From Nocardioides sp. TF02-7 (GTDB taxonomy: Bacteria > Actinomycetota > Actinomycetes > Propionibacteriales > Nocardioidaceae), in the NCBI RefSeq assembly GCF_022437945.1, contig NZ_CP092535.1, forward strand, positions 1,736,001-1,800,000: a stretch of 64,000 bases of DNA. Direction: 5' to 3'. This document shows positions 9,331-18,130 of the stretch, in pieces. The first letter of the stretch is position 1, and every line of letters starts with the position of its first letter. Made by a program: the position numbers and the translations under genes. The notes beneath the pieces were generated by a model. It saw nothing but the letters and a program-made list of their open reading frames with translations. It had not been told where the DNA came from and made no database searches.

Positions 9331-9761
9331 CGTTCCTCCCCTCTCAGGTCGCAGAGCTTGTCTCCCGAGCCCAGCTCCCCCAGCCGCTGCCTGAGGTCGG
9401 CGACGCGCCGCTCTGCCTCGGCCACGAGACGGCCACCCACGATCTCCCAGTCCACAGGGCTTGGGGCGGGCGGCAGGAGCTCGAAGAGCTCCGCGATCTC
9501 CCGCACGGTGAGGCCGACCTGCTGGGCCACTTTGGCCACCGCGATGCGACAGGCGGCGTGCTCGTCGAAGCGCCGGTGATTGCCGCGGTCACGCGCGGCG
9601 TGGATGACACCGTAGCGCTCGTAGAAGCGCACGGCCGATGGAGCCACCCCGCTGCTCGCCGCCACCTCACCCACCGTCAGGGTCGCGGCTGGCGCATGGC
9701 TGGTGATGTTCGGCTGTCCCATTGCCGCCGTCCGCAGCTCAGGCTCGGAACCGGCGCTCAT
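9327..9761 (-). CDS. MerR-family transcriptional regulator
   Basis: About 144 aa from the ATG at 9761 (a later ATG opens MGQPN). The winged HTH TVGEVAASSGVAPSAVRFYERYG is textbook MerR, followed by the RRFDEHAACRIAVAKVAQ helix and a short dimerisation helix. No cysteine pattern for metal binding in the order of MerR or SoxR is visible. It overlaps both the small gene upstream and the nadC-like gene downstream. Confidence 0.88.
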   Translation of the reverse strand: MSAGSEPELRTAAMGQPNITSHAPAATLTVGEVAASSGVAPSAVRFYERYGVIHAARDRGNHRRFDEHAACRIAVAKVAQQVGLTVREIAELFELLPPAPSPVDWEIVGGRLVAEAERRVADLRQRLGELGSGDKLCDLRGEER

Positions 9762-9909
9762 GGCGCGCCGTTCGCAGTGTCTCCGCACGCCGGGTGAACT
9801 CGATGACCGCGTCATTGAGGGCGACGCCCGTCGCGCGGTCCGGGGCCAAGGAGCCGTCGTCGGGCAGCTCGACGGTAGGGGTGTCGCGTGCGACGTCAGG
9901 TGTCGGCAT
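9739..9909 (-). CDS. Small unknown protein, 56 aa
   Basis: Starts ATG at 9909 and overlaps the beginning of the MerR gene by 23 bp. The product contains VELPDDGSLAPD and ALNDAVIEFTRRAE, which reads as a folded, charged small protein and not a shadow frame. I do not recognise it. It is the first gene after the MerR-type operator. Confidence 0.5.
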   Translation of the reverse strand: MPTPDVARDTPTVELPDDGSLAPDRATGVALNDAVIEFTRRAETLRTARHERRFRA

Positions 9910-9926
9910 GTGAGTGACACTGCTCC

Positions 9927-9943
9927 CTTCACCTTTGTTGAAG
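9927..9943. promoter_or_regulatory. MerR-type operator CTTCA-N7-TGAAG
   Basis: A perfect 5-bp dyad with 7-bp spacing, read on the minus strand just after a TTGACT -35-like hexamer. It lies upstream of the small gene and MerR gene and directly after the crotonase stop, consistent with MerR control of the small gene, merR and nadC-like operon. Confidence 0.55.
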
Positions 9944-10616
9944 TCAAGGGCGGGTGCCCGCGGTCGTCGGCACGAGCGCCAGCAGGTCACCGTGGATCGC
10001 TTCCTTGATGGCGCCGAGCGTGGAGGCGTCCTTGGTCGCCAGCGGCCGTAGCCGTGCGCAGGACCGCTCCCGGAGCTCACCGGGCTCGGCCAGGTCCTGG
10101 ACGATCCCTGCCGCCAGGGCATCGGGGCCGCCGTAGCGGCGGCCGGTCGTGCTGGCCTCCAAGGCGGTCACCGGTGGCAGCGTGGCTCGGATGACCGCCA
10201 TCATGAAAGGGGGTGAACTGCAGGCCGAGGTCGATCTCGGGGAAGCAGAAGTAGCCCCGGTCGGTCCGCATGGTCCGGGTGTCGTGGGTGAGTGCGAGGA
10301 CCGCGCCCATCCCGAAGGCGTGCCCAGGGAGGGCTGCCAGGGTGGGGACGGGAAGCGTGAGGAAACGCGCCATGAGTCGCTGCACCCGGCCCAGGTAGGC
10401 GTCGTACTCGTCGAGATGACCGCCGAGCCACTCCAGGTCGAGCCCGTTGCTGAAGAACCTGCCACTGGCAGTGGTGACCAGTGCGCCCGGCGCGGAGGCG
10501 ACCACCTCGTCGAGGGCCTCACCGACGAGGTACAGCCAGTCCGGACTCATGCGGTTCTGGTCGTCACCGAGGTCCAGCACGGTGACGTCGTCCGATCGGT
10601 GAAGGGTGACAGGCAC
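9944..10616 (-). CDS. Enoyl-CoA hydratase/isomerase family protein, one frameshift
   Basis: The N-terminal part has the crotonase features SGRFFSNGLDLEWL (oxyanion region) and ALPGHAFGMGAVLAL. After a shift near 10205 the frame continues with TTGRRYGGPDALAAGIV, the usual helix following the active site. The joined length, about 223 aa, is slightly short for the family. Likely role is hydration or isomerisation of an acyl-CoA in the catabolic route of this region. Confidence 0.75.
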
Positions 10617-10657
10617 GGGAGCTCCTTCGAGTCCGGTCGAGTGGTGGATGGCGCGGG

Positions 10658-11602
10658 TCAGTGGTGCCGCTGGAGAGCCCGGTCCCCGGGGCGTCGCACA
10701 CCCGTGACGTTGAGCATGAGCGCGTAGACCGACGTGGTCGCGGTGACGAACAGCAGGTTCCCGCGCAGCCCCCCGAAGGTGAGGTTGGAGCAGACCTCCG
10801 GCAGCAGCAGCTTGCCGAGGACGCCCCCGTCGGGGTCAACGACGTGGAGCCCGTCGTGCGCGGCGATCCACAGGTGACCGTGCGCGTCGAGCCTGAGTCC
10901 GTCGAAGGAACCAGCGTCGCACTCCACCAGCACGCCCCTGTCGACCAGTGGGCGCTCGACCGGGGCGCCCAGGTCGACGTCGAGCTGTCGGACGTGCCTG
11001 CGGCGGGTGTCGACGACGTAGAGGCGGCGCTCGTCCGCGGAGAAGGCGAGGCCGTTGGGTCGTTCGAAGTCGTCGAGCACCCGGTGCACCGCGCCGTCGG
11101 GGGTGATCCGGTAGACGTGGCACCCGTCGATCTCCGGCGCCGTGACCTGGCCCTCGTAGTCGCTGTCGATGCCGTAGCTGGGATCGGTGAACCAGATGGA
11201 CCCGTCGCTGGACTCGACGACGTCGTTGGGGCTGTTGAGCCGCCGGCCCTGCCACTCGGAAGCAAGCACCGTCGTGCTGCCGTCGTGCTCGGTGCGGACG
11301 ACCCGGCGCCGGCCCTGCTCGCAGGTGACGATGCGGCCCTGCCGATCCATGGTCCGACCGTTGGCGTGTCCCACGATGTCTCGATGGACAGCTGTGGTGC
11401 CGGTGAGCTCGTCCCACCGCAGGATCCGGTCCTCGGGGATGTCACTGAACACCAGGCTCCGCCAAACGGGCGTGTAGACCGGCCCCTCCAGCCAGCGCCC
11501 ACCGGTGAAGACGCGCTCGACCCGCGTGTCACCCTCGACGGTCCGCAGCCGGTCATCCCGCACCTCCCAGGAAACGGGGAGGGTGTCCGCCGGCGCTCTC
11601 AT
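10658..11602 (-). CDS. SMP-30/gluconolactonase-like lactonase
   Basis: 314 aa from the ATG at 11602. A six-bladed propeller of the SMP-30 type is indicated by EGPVY near the start (metal-ligand Glu), the central NSPNDVVESSDGSIWFTDPSYG motif, ERPNGLAFS, and a late D in SFDGLRLDAHGHLW. These supply the divalent metal site of lactonases. It hydrolyses a sugar or oxygenated ring lactone, fitting a pathway where a monooxygenase makes a lactone. The ATG overlaps the SRPBCC stop upstream. Confidence 0.88.
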   Translation of the reverse strand: MRAPADTLPVSWEVRDDRLRTVEGDTRVERVFTGGRWLEGPVYTPVWRSLVFSDIPEDRILRWDELTGTTAVHRDIVGHANGRTMDRQGRIVTCEQGRRRVVRTEHDGSTTVLASEWQGRRLNSPNDVVESSDGSIWFTDPSYGIDSDYEGQVTAPEIDGCHVYRITPDGAVHRVLDDFERPNGLAFSADERRLYVVDTRRRHVRQLDVDLGAPVERPLVDRGVLVECDAGSFDGLRLDAHGHLWIAAHDGLHVVDPDGGVLGKLLLPEVCSNLTFGGLRGNLLFVTATTSVYALMLNVTGVRRPGDRALQRHH

Positions 11603-12033
11603 GACCGGCCGGCCCCGGCCTCGGCGAGCCGCACGAAGGTGTCGGCCTCGAGGGCGAGGAACCGTCGCGTCTTGCCTCGCAACAGGATCCGGATCAGCCC
11701 CGCCAGTGGCCCGGTCCACTCGATCCCCAGCCGCAGTAGCGTCAGTCCGTCCTGCCGGGTCAAGGTGTGGGTCGCGCGGGTGCGGACCCCGGGGCCGGGG
11801 GCCTCCCACGTGAACCCTGAGCCGGGGTGCCACTCGGTGACCTCGAACCTCGCGGGCATCAGTCCCGGCTGCTTCACCCGGAACCGGCTGCCGACGCCGA
11901 TGGACGCGTCCGCGTCGTCCAGCCGCTCGATCGCGTCCACTGTCGGCAACAGCTCGGCCCAGCGCTCGAGGTCGGACATCAGTGACCACAAGACCTCGGG
12001 TGTCGTACGGGCGGGTCGATCCATCGTGCACAT
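11599..12033 (-). CDS. SRPBCC (START-like) protein
   Basis: About 141-144 aa. The hydrophobic-cavity fold is suggested by PEVLWSLMSDLERWAELLPTV at the start, a beta-rich centre, and a long C-terminal helix RFLALEADTFVRLAE. Start is 12033 or, more likely, 12024, because the first ATG lies at the edge of operator D. Such proteins bind or cyclise hydrophobic ligands. The fold does not tell the substrate. It is the first gene of the unit with the SMP-30 lactonase. Confidence 0.8.
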   Translation of the reverse strand: MCTMDRPARTTPEVLWSLMSDLERWAELLPTVDAIERLDDADASIGVGSRFRVKQPGLMPARFEVTEWHPGSGFTWEAPGPGVRTRATHTLTRQDGLTLLRLGIEWTGPLAGLIRILLRGKTRRFLALEADTFVRLAEAGAGRS

Positions 12034-12071
12034 GTTCCAGACGGTACACTACGCGTGTACCAAACGGAACA
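12033..12071. promoter_or_regulatory. Operators D1 and D2 of the TGTACC-N4-GGTWCA set
   Basis: TGTTCCAGACGGTACA (12033-12048) and TGTACCAAACGGAACA (12056-12071) are two head-to-tail copies 23 bp apart, at the promoter of the SRPBCC and SMP-30 unit. A tandem pair is the strongest evidence that the motif is a real binding site. Confidence 0.7.
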
Positions 12072-12111
12072 TCGGCCGTGATCGCGAGGCCGTCCCTCCT
12101 GCCGCAAGGAC

Positions 12112-12502
12112 TCACCCGGGCGATCCGGGTCCGGCCGGCCGAGGATCGCCCCTCGGATCCAGGAGGACTGCCATCCGGCGGATCGCCTCCTTGGTGGCGG
12201 GAAGCGGCCTGATCGCCAGCATCAGGTGCGTGACATCGCCACGCATGTCGTAGCGCTCGTCGAGCAGCACGTCGCAGGGGTGGCCGCCCACTGCCGCGTG
12301 CAGGATTGTCACGGTCTCGTCGGCTGCAAGGACCTCGCGCTGAAGGGCGAGATCGCCGAACACCCCCGGCATGACGTCGAGCAGCGGCGCGATCTCGTCC
12401 CGACCGGAGTAGTCCCGGTACGGGGCTCGCGAACAGAGCGTCGACAGCCAACAGCTCGGCGACCGGCGGGCCTGAGCGGGTGACACCGAGCAGGTGCTGC
12501 AC
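12112..12502 (-). CDS. SnoaL/NTF2-like protein, one frameshift
   Basis: After a shift near 12425 the frame reads YSGRDEIAPLLDVMPGVFGDL and ends AIRPLPATKEAIRRM, the strand and helix order of SnoaL-like polyketide cyclase or nuclear-transport-factor folds. The tentative start is GTG at 12502. The product is about 130 aa. It follows the alpha/beta hydrolase with about 30 bp between and is probably the last gene of the hydrolase operon. Confidence 0.6.
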
Positions 12503-12534
12503 GAGAGCGGTGGCGATGGCGACGCTCCTCGCAC

Positions 12535-13434
12535 CTAGCGCAGTGCGAACGCGGAACGCAGGAAGCCGACCTGGTCGCGCAGCACCCGTTCGCGGACGCC
12601 TGGACGGTAGATGTCGAAGTGCGTGACGTCGTACTCGACGGTGGAGCCTCGCGGGGCCTGCACCGCGAGGCCCCGGGTGGTCTCCGCCGGGGTCTCGCGG
12701 TCCTGCGTCGCCACGCAGACCAGGAGCGCGGCACGGATCCGGGCGACCTCGCGCCCTGGCCGGTAGCCCATCATGTCGAGCAAGCCGCGAGGCGCGACCC
12801 GGTTCTCCCAGGTCTCGCTCGTGAGCGCCCTGACCGTGCGCACGACGTCGGGACCCGTCATCACCGCGAGCTCGCCGGGCTCCCCCACGGCCTTCACGTA
12901 GATCGGCTCCCGCCCGACACGTCCGCGCCAGCGGTCGCGGAACGCTGCCCACAGGAGCGCGAGCGAGGTCCGCGGCGAACGTCCTTCGACCTTGCGTGGG
13001 ACGCCGTTGAACGGGACCTGGGTCACGACCGCGGCCAGCGCGTCGTCCGCCGCCGCAACGGTCAGCGCGTGCGCACCGCCCAACGAGGTGCCCCACAGCG
13101 CGAGGCGGTAGGCGTCCACTCCCGGCATCGTCCGGACGTGGGCAAGGACGGAGCGTACGTCGGCGAGCTGCGCCGGGATCGACAGCACCTGGCGGGGTGC
13201 GCCGCCGCTCCGCCCGAAGCCGCGGTAGTCGAATGTCACCGCCTGGAGGCCCTCCTCGGCCATCCTCCGCGCGACCCACACGACCGCGTTCGTGTCCTGC
13301 ACGCCGCTGAAGCCCGGACAGAGCACGACGGTCGGTCGCGGCGCCGCGGCCGGCCCCGGGGCGCCGTACGCATTCGCCACTATCGGACCGTCCGGCACCT
13401 CGATCTCCAACCGGGTGGGATGATCGTTGCTCAT
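12535..13434 (-). CDS. Alpha/beta hydrolase
   Basis: 299 aa. Oxyanion segment CPGFSGVQDTNAV, nucleophile elbow GTSLGG (Ser), acid in ATQDRETP and the His in VTHFDIY are all present, so the triad looks complete. The sequence resembles the dienelactone hydrolase/X-Pro dipeptidyl-peptidase-like group of uncharacterised esterases. The ATG overlaps the stop of the gene upstream (ATGA). Confidence 0.85.
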   Translation of the reverse strand: MSNDHPTRLEIEVPDGPIVANAYGAPGPAAAPRPTVVLCPGFSGVQDTNAVVWVARRMAEEGLQAVTFDYRGFGRSGGAPRQVLSIPAQLADVRSVLAHVRTMPGVDAYRLALWGTSLGGAHALTVAAADDALAAVVTQVPFNGVPRKVEGRSPRTSLALLWAAFRDRWRGRVGREPIYVKAVGEPGELAVMTGPDVVRTVRALTSETWENRVAPRGLLDMMGYRPGREVARIRAALLVCVATQDRETPAETTRGLAVQAPRGSTVEYDVTHFDIYRPGVRERVLRDQVGFLRSAFALR

Positions 13435-14394
13435 CACGCCCCTCCGCCGGACTCGGCAGCGCTCAGTGTCGCGGACACGGTGTCGGCGAGCTGCTCGGGC
13501 GGAGCTCCCGCCAGGTCATGGCCGACACCGGACCACACCTCGACCCGCCAGCCGGCCGAGCGCGCGGCTCGCGCGACCTTCTTCGGAGTGTGGACCGTGC
13601 TGCGCCCCGCGACCACCACCGACGCGGGCATCGTCAGATCGGTGAGCCGTGACGGGTCCGGCCGCCGGGGCGGAGGGAGTGTGCCGCGGAAGGTCTCGAG
13701 CGCCGTCAGTCCGAGCTCGCCCAGCGGCCCGGCGACGGTGGACCCGGCGATCCAACCCAGCAGTCCCCGGCGCACGCGCCGACTCGGCGCCAGGACCGCC
13801 ACCAGCCCGGCGACGACGAAGCGCGGCCGCAGATCGGCGAAGGTGGCCGGGGGGTCGAGGACGGTGACAGCCCGGATGGCCTGCGCATGGTGCAGGGCGA
13901 CCTGGGCGGCGAGCCAGCCCCCGAGGCTGTGCCCGACCAGCTGCACCGGCCCGAGATCCAGCTGGTGCAACACCTCGGCGACCCAGGCGGCCTGCTCGCC
14001 CTCCGACGCGAGCGGGACTGCCTGGCTGCTCGCCCCCCGCCTCGCCGATCGAGTCGAGGGCGATCACCGGCCGCCCGAGGGCGAGCAGGTCGGGCAGGAA
14101 GCTGCTCCAGATCGGCGACGCGGCGTTGCGACCTGCCAGTAGCACCACCGGGACTCCTGTGCCGCCGGTGTCGAACCGGTAGCAGCGCACCGCGCCGTAC
14201 GCGGTGTCGACGGTCGTGGCGATGCCCGGTGGTAGGAGCGCGGCGGCATCGCCGTAGGCGCGGGCGTAGCGACGGTATGCTGCGCGGTCGACGAAGTGCC
14301 CTACCTTCTCCACACCGACCCCGATGCGGACGCCCGGGAACTCGATCTCGACCGGTGCTCTCCGACCAGCCCGACCTCCTGCCTGGTTCGTCAT
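13434..14394 (-). CDS. Alpha/beta hydrolase, one frameshift
   Basis: The first half ends in VIALDSIGEAG and the second half carries the nucleophile elbow VGHSLGGWLA and the late SGVGHDLAG His. The frames must be joined near 14030 to give about 319 aa. The first 60 residues form an N-terminal extension before the fold begins (GTGVPVVLLAGRNAASP). It is the middle gene of three overlapping hydrolases on this strand. Confidence 0.78.
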
Positions 14395-15236
14395 GCCATC
14401 ACCTCATCGATCATGAACCGCTTGAGCTCGTCGGCGAGGCGCTCCGGTTGGTCCTCCGGCACAAGCGTGTAGCTGTTCTTGACCTCGACCAACCGTCCAC
14501 GGGGAAAGGCGTCGGCAAGGCGTCGACCGTGCTCACGCGGCATCAACCTGTCCTCCGGGGCCCACACCACCAGCACCGGGCGGTCGAAGCCGGGCAGGCG
14601 CGAGGCAAGATCACGCAGCTCCTGCCGGCTCGGCGTCGAGAGCGCGAAGGACTTGAGGTCCCGCCGGACGAGCGGATCCCGCTGGGCAGGACCGAACCAG
14701 CCGTCCATGACGTCATCGGGCACCCGCGTCTTCGACATCCAGCCCCAGGCGCCCGGAGCCGACCGGAACCAGCCGAAGCGCTGCATCTGCATCGAGACCC
14801 ACAGCAGCCCGGGGACACGGGCGCTGGCCGCGACTGCTTTGCCCGGCTTCCCTGGTGGGAAGTTGTCGAACGCCTCGCACGCCACCAGTGCGGCTCCTGC
14901 GATGCGCTCGCGCGGCCCGTCGGTCAGCAGGAACTGCGCGCCTCCCCAGTCGTTGAGCACCAACGTGACGTCGGTCAGGTCGAGTGCCTCGAGCAACTCG
15001 CCCACCATCGCGGCGACCCCACGATGGGTGACCAGCTCCGGGCGGTCCATCGGCCGCCGGTGGCTACCGAGCGGGAGCGTGGGGCACACGCAGCGCACCC
15101 CCGGTCCCAACCGGGCGACGACCTTTCTCCAGACGCTCGCGTCCATGTTGACGCCATGGAGCAGGACCGCAACCGGTCCGTCCCCTCCGGTATCGACATA
15201 GTCGATCTCGCCTGCAGCCAGCTGAGCGGTCGGCAC
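14391..15236 (-). CDS. Alpha/beta hydrolase with Asp-type nucleophile motif (dehalogenase/epoxide-hydrolase-like)
   Basis: 281 aa from the GTG at 15236, set by the ribosome site CGAGGAGG. The oxyanion loop is LLHGVNMDASVW. The nucleophile elbow reads LNDWGGAQF, with Asp where haloalkane dehalogenases and epoxide hydrolases have it. The expected C-terminal His is not seen: the segment VKNSYTLVPEDQPERL has Tyr-Thr in the usual Gly-His position. It leads the hydrolase operon, with operator E upstream. Confidence 0.8.
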   Translation of the reverse strand: MPTAQLAAGEIDYVDTGGDGPVAVLLHGVNMDASVWRKVVARLGPGVRCVCPTLPLGSHRRPMDRPELVTHRGVAAMVGELLEALDLTDVTLVLNDWGGAQFLLTDGPRERIAGAALVACEAFDNFPPGKPGKAVAASARVPGLLWVSMQMQRFGWFRSAPGAWGWMSKTRVPDDVMDGWFGPAQRDPLVRRDLKSFALSTPSRQELRDLASRLPGFDRPVLVVWAPEDRLMPREHGRRLADAFPRGRLVEVKNSYTLVPEDQPERLADELKRFMIDEVMA

Positions 15237-15275
15237 GACGTCCTCCTCGTGCAATCGGGGGCGGTAGTGCCCTAC

Positions 15276-15291
15276 TGTACCAATTGGTACG
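15276..15291. promoter_or_regulatory. Operator E of the TGTACC-N4-GGTWCA set
   Basis: TGTACCAATTGGTACG has a fully symmetric core (GTACCAATTGGTAC, 14 bp). It lies between divergent genes at 15236 (minus) and 15381 (plus) and could serve both. Confidence 0.7.
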
Positions 15292-15380
15292 ATGGGGCCA
15301 CAGTTGCGCGGCCCAGCGGTGCCGAGCTGCATGTCTCCACCGCTGGGCCCAAGCCCCAGAGAGGACGGTCCGAGAAAACA

Positions 15381-15893
15381 AATGTCGAGCGACGGAACCG
15401 GCCCACCCACCACCGGCATCGCACCCCGCTCGAGCGCGCGCTTCACATCGATGCGCCGGTCGAGACCGTGTGGCGCCTGGTCAGAGACCCCCGCCGCCTG
15501 ACCGAATGGAGCCCGACGGTCCACCAGGTCGAGCATCACTCCGGCGACGTGGGCGCTGAGGGATCTCGTTACGTCAATCGCAACCGTGACGGCGAGCTCG
15601 AGTGGACCACACACAGCGTGATCATCCGAAGCCGGCCGCCGCGGTCCCTGGCGTTCCGCGTCGAGGAGAACTGGGCCGTCTGGTCGTTCGACGTCGAGGT
15701 CGAGACCGATGGCACCCGCTTGATCCAGCGCCGACGCACGCCCAATGGGATCTCGCCGCTCGCCCTGGAGCTGACCGAAGCCTTCATGGGCGGACAGGCC
15801 GCCTTCGCCCAGTCCCTTCTCGAGGGGATGGATGAGACGCTGGCACGCATCAAGGACGCCGCAGAGACGGCCGCACATCGTTCACGGGCGTGA
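15381..15893 (+). CDS. SRPBCC (polyketide cyclase-like) protein, start uncertain
   Basis: From about 15425 the frame reads LERALHIDAPVETVWRLVRDPRRLTEWSP, the opening strand and helix of SRPBCC proteins, and ends in a long amphipathic helix. The ATG at 15381 (MSSDGTGPPTTG) is in another frame and needs one shift near 15425. No better start is visible in the same frame downstream of the operator. It is divergent from the hydrolase operon and shares operator E. Confidence 0.65.
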   Translation, partial: NVERRNRPTHHRHRTPLERALHIDAPVETVWRLVRDPRRLTEWSPTVHQVEHHSGDVGAEGSRYVNRNRDGELEWTTHSVIIRSRPPRSLAFRVEENWAVWSFDVEVETDGTRLIQRRRTPNGISPLALELTEAFMGGQAAFAQSLLEGMDETLARIKDAAETAAHRSRA

Positions 15894-16259
15894 ACCTCAT
15901 GTCGGAGCGAACCCTCGAATGGGCCCGCGTGAACGCTCGAATCCCAGCCGTTCAGCGCGCTGCACGAAGCCCGACCGGTCATGGCAATCGGTGGGCTGAG
16001 TACCGGTCAGCTGCTCTGCTTCGTCCCGAGTTGTCACGAGTACCGTCGGCAGCGAATCGACAGGGACGTCGAATGGATCACCCAGTCCTGACTAGTTCAG
16101 GCTGACAGCCGCCGCGAGTCCTCGAGAGCAGCATGCTATAGACGGGCCCCTTGTCAGCTCACGCGTCGCCTGTCGACGGCACGTGAAAGCTGGCCCCCGA
16201 ACGGCAGCTGTAACTACTGATCCCCCCTCCAAGACCTCTGTCATCCCACAGGAGTACAT
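15894..16259. other. Stretch without a recognisable gene
   Basis: No convincing coding sequence was seen on either strand. Short frames here lack good codon bias and family resemblance. The last 30 bp hold the ribosome site CAGGAGT for the next gene. Confidence 0.5.
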
Positions 16260-17002
16260 ATGCGAATCGCGATTGCCGGAGCGACCGGGAACATCGGGGC
16301 CCGCGTCTCGCTGGCGCTGCGGCAGGACGGCCACGACGTCGTCGCTTTGAGCCGAGGAGCAGGCGTGGACCTGCTGACAGGCGCGGGAGTCGATGGCGTC
16401 CTGGCTGGCGTCGACGCAGTGATCGACGTGACGAACGTCCTGACCGCCGAGCGGGCGGAGGCGCAGCGTCACTTCGCCACCATGACCAAGGCCCTGCTGG
16501 CGGCCGAGCAGGTAGCCGGCGTGGGGCACCACGTCTTGTTGTCCATCGCCGGCGTTCACCGCGTCGATGGCAACGCCCACTACGCCGGCAAGCGGCTGCA
16601 GGAGGAACTCGTCGAGGCCGGGCCGGTGCCGTGGACGATCGTCCCCGCCACCCAGTTCTACGACTTCGCGATGATGGTGACTGGATGGACCGAGCAGGAC
16701 GGCGTGGCACCGATAGCCCCCTGCTGATCCAGCCAGTCTCGCCCGCCGACGTGGCAGCCGTCCTCGCCGAGGTCGCCACCGGCGATCCGCAGGGGCGACA
16801 TGCGGACGTAGCCGGCCCCGACCCGCACGACCTAGTCGACATGGCCCGGCGGAGCAACGCCGCGCTGGGGCGCAGTGTGAAGCTCTTGCCCACGTGGTCG
16901 ACTGTCTTCGGGCCGGAGATGGCCGGGGACGTGCTGCTCCCGGGTCCCGAGGTCCACATCACTCCGACCTCTTTCGAGGACTGGCTCGCGTCAATAGCGT
17001 AG
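16260..17002 (+). CDS. NAD(P)-binding NmrA-like/SDR-a oxidoreductase, one frameshift
   Basis: Starts ATG behind CAGGAG. The Rossmann motif IAGATGNIGARVSLAL is at residues 4-19, then a D-V-T-N strand and YAGKRLQEELVEAG-VPWTIVPATQFY, typical of atypical SDRs of the NmrA/HSCARG type. The frame shifts near 16722, after which PVSPADVAAVLAEVATG and the C-terminus continue. Total about 247 aa. Such proteins bind NADP(H) and may act as reductases or redox sensors. Confidence 0.78.
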
Positions 17003-17347
17003 TTGCGGCGAACTCGCCGAACGACGTGCGATCGGAACAGCCGGGCATGGCTGTTCTGATCGCGCGAAACTGCTGCGACGGTCGAGGTGGTGCTCCAGAC
17101 CGCTCGCCCGATGAACGTCAAAGAACCCGCTCGAACCAAACCTGGTCGAGCAACGGGATCGTCGGCAGTCCCGGTTGCCAGAACAACCCGACGCGCACCA
17201 GACGCGCGAGCCTCGCCGAGTCGCTCAGCTGGTCCTGCAACTCGGTCACGTGCAGCGGGGCTCTCGGTCCGTCATGGGCCGCTGAGGCGCGTGCACGCTC
17301 TACCCGGCGACTCAGCGGGCTGCTGCGCCGCACGCGGACCCGCGCCT
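17003..17347. other. Stretch with one possible short gene
   Basis: The only candidate is a minus-strand frame 17118-17249 (GTG start, 43 aa, containing ARLARLVRVGLFWQPGLP and ending VWFERVL). It reads like protein but has no clear ribosome site and no family I know. It may be an independent small gene or the tail of a decayed one. Confidence 0.3.
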
Positions 17348-17905
17348 CTAGCGCCCTGCTCGCGCGCCTACGATCGCCGGGCTCGACGTGGCGGCCAGCC
17401 GGGCTAGGAGGCGCAGGAGTCGCACGTACATCGACCAGCGCGGCGGCGTGACTGCGGTCCTCGCGGTCGCGGCCTGCGCCTGGTCGAGGGCGTCCTCGAT
17501 CAGAGCATCGTGCAAGGGCCGGTACATCAACGGCCAACTGACGCGTGCCCATCGTCGTGGCGACATCTCGAGTACATGGATCAGGCGGGTGCAGTCCGAA
17601 CCCACCGGCTCGAGGCGGAACTCGTGGTAACCGCCCTCGAAGCCGTCGGGCCCGGTGAACCGGAAGCGAACGAGGCGGCCCGGCTCCAACAACTCGACCG
17701 TGTAGCGAATCGGGCCGTGACCGCCTGCTGCGCCGACCTGAAGCCCGGGCCTGAAGCGCATCGCTGGCCAGTAGCGGGTGGGCCATAGCACGTCCACGTC
17801 GGTGGCGAGCCCGTCGAGGAGCGGGGCGCACTCCGCGAGCGCGCTCGGCAGCAGACGCTCGTGAACGTTCGACACGGTCGGGCGATTCAGATGTTCATGG
17901 TCCAT
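17348..17905 (-). CDS. SRPBCC protein
   Basis: 185 aa from the ATG at 17905. The core reads VDVLWPTRYWPAMRF, then beta strands (IRYTVELLEPGRLVRFRFTG, FEGGYHEFRLEPVG), the alternation of a START-like barrel with a C-terminal helix. The start overlaps operator F, so the transcript is probably leaderless or nearly so. The fold points to a hydrophobic ligand. The role is not known. Confidence 0.75.
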   Translation of the reverse strand: MDHEHLNRPTVSNVHERLLPSALAECAPLLDGLATDVDVLWPTRYWPAMRFRPGLQVGAAGGHGPIRYTVELLEPGRLVRFRFTGPDGFEGGYHEFRLEPVGSDCTRLIHVLEMSPRRWARVSWPLMYRPLHDALIEDALDQAQAATARTAVTPPRWSMYVRLLRLLARLAATSSPAIVGARAGR

Positions 17906-17920
17906 GTACCGCATGGTACG
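17905..17920. promoter_or_regulatory. Operator F of the TGTACC-N4-GGTWCA set
   Basis: TGTACCGCATGGTACG overlaps the start codon of the SRPBCC gene on the minus strand. The core GTACC-N4-GGTAC is symmetric apart from the spacer. Confidence 0.65.
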
Positions 17921-18130
17921 CGCATCCAGGCTTCGCTGCCGATATCGGCGCACACCGGCGGGATGCGCTGCGCCGGGCTGCACCAGCAGCGGACCCCGCA
18001 ATGCTCCTGCGCAACCGGTCGGCCGGCGCGTTTCCACCGGCCGCGGAAATTCATCAACGCCCGCTCTCGCGGGAGCTACGCGCGGAGCGCGGACGCAGCG
18101 CCGCGTCGATCACCGGCCCCAAGATCGCGA

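Noticed and set aside
15890..16105. Plus-strand frame of 71 codons after the SRPBCC gene
   Set aside because: No ribosome site, no family, weak codon bias.
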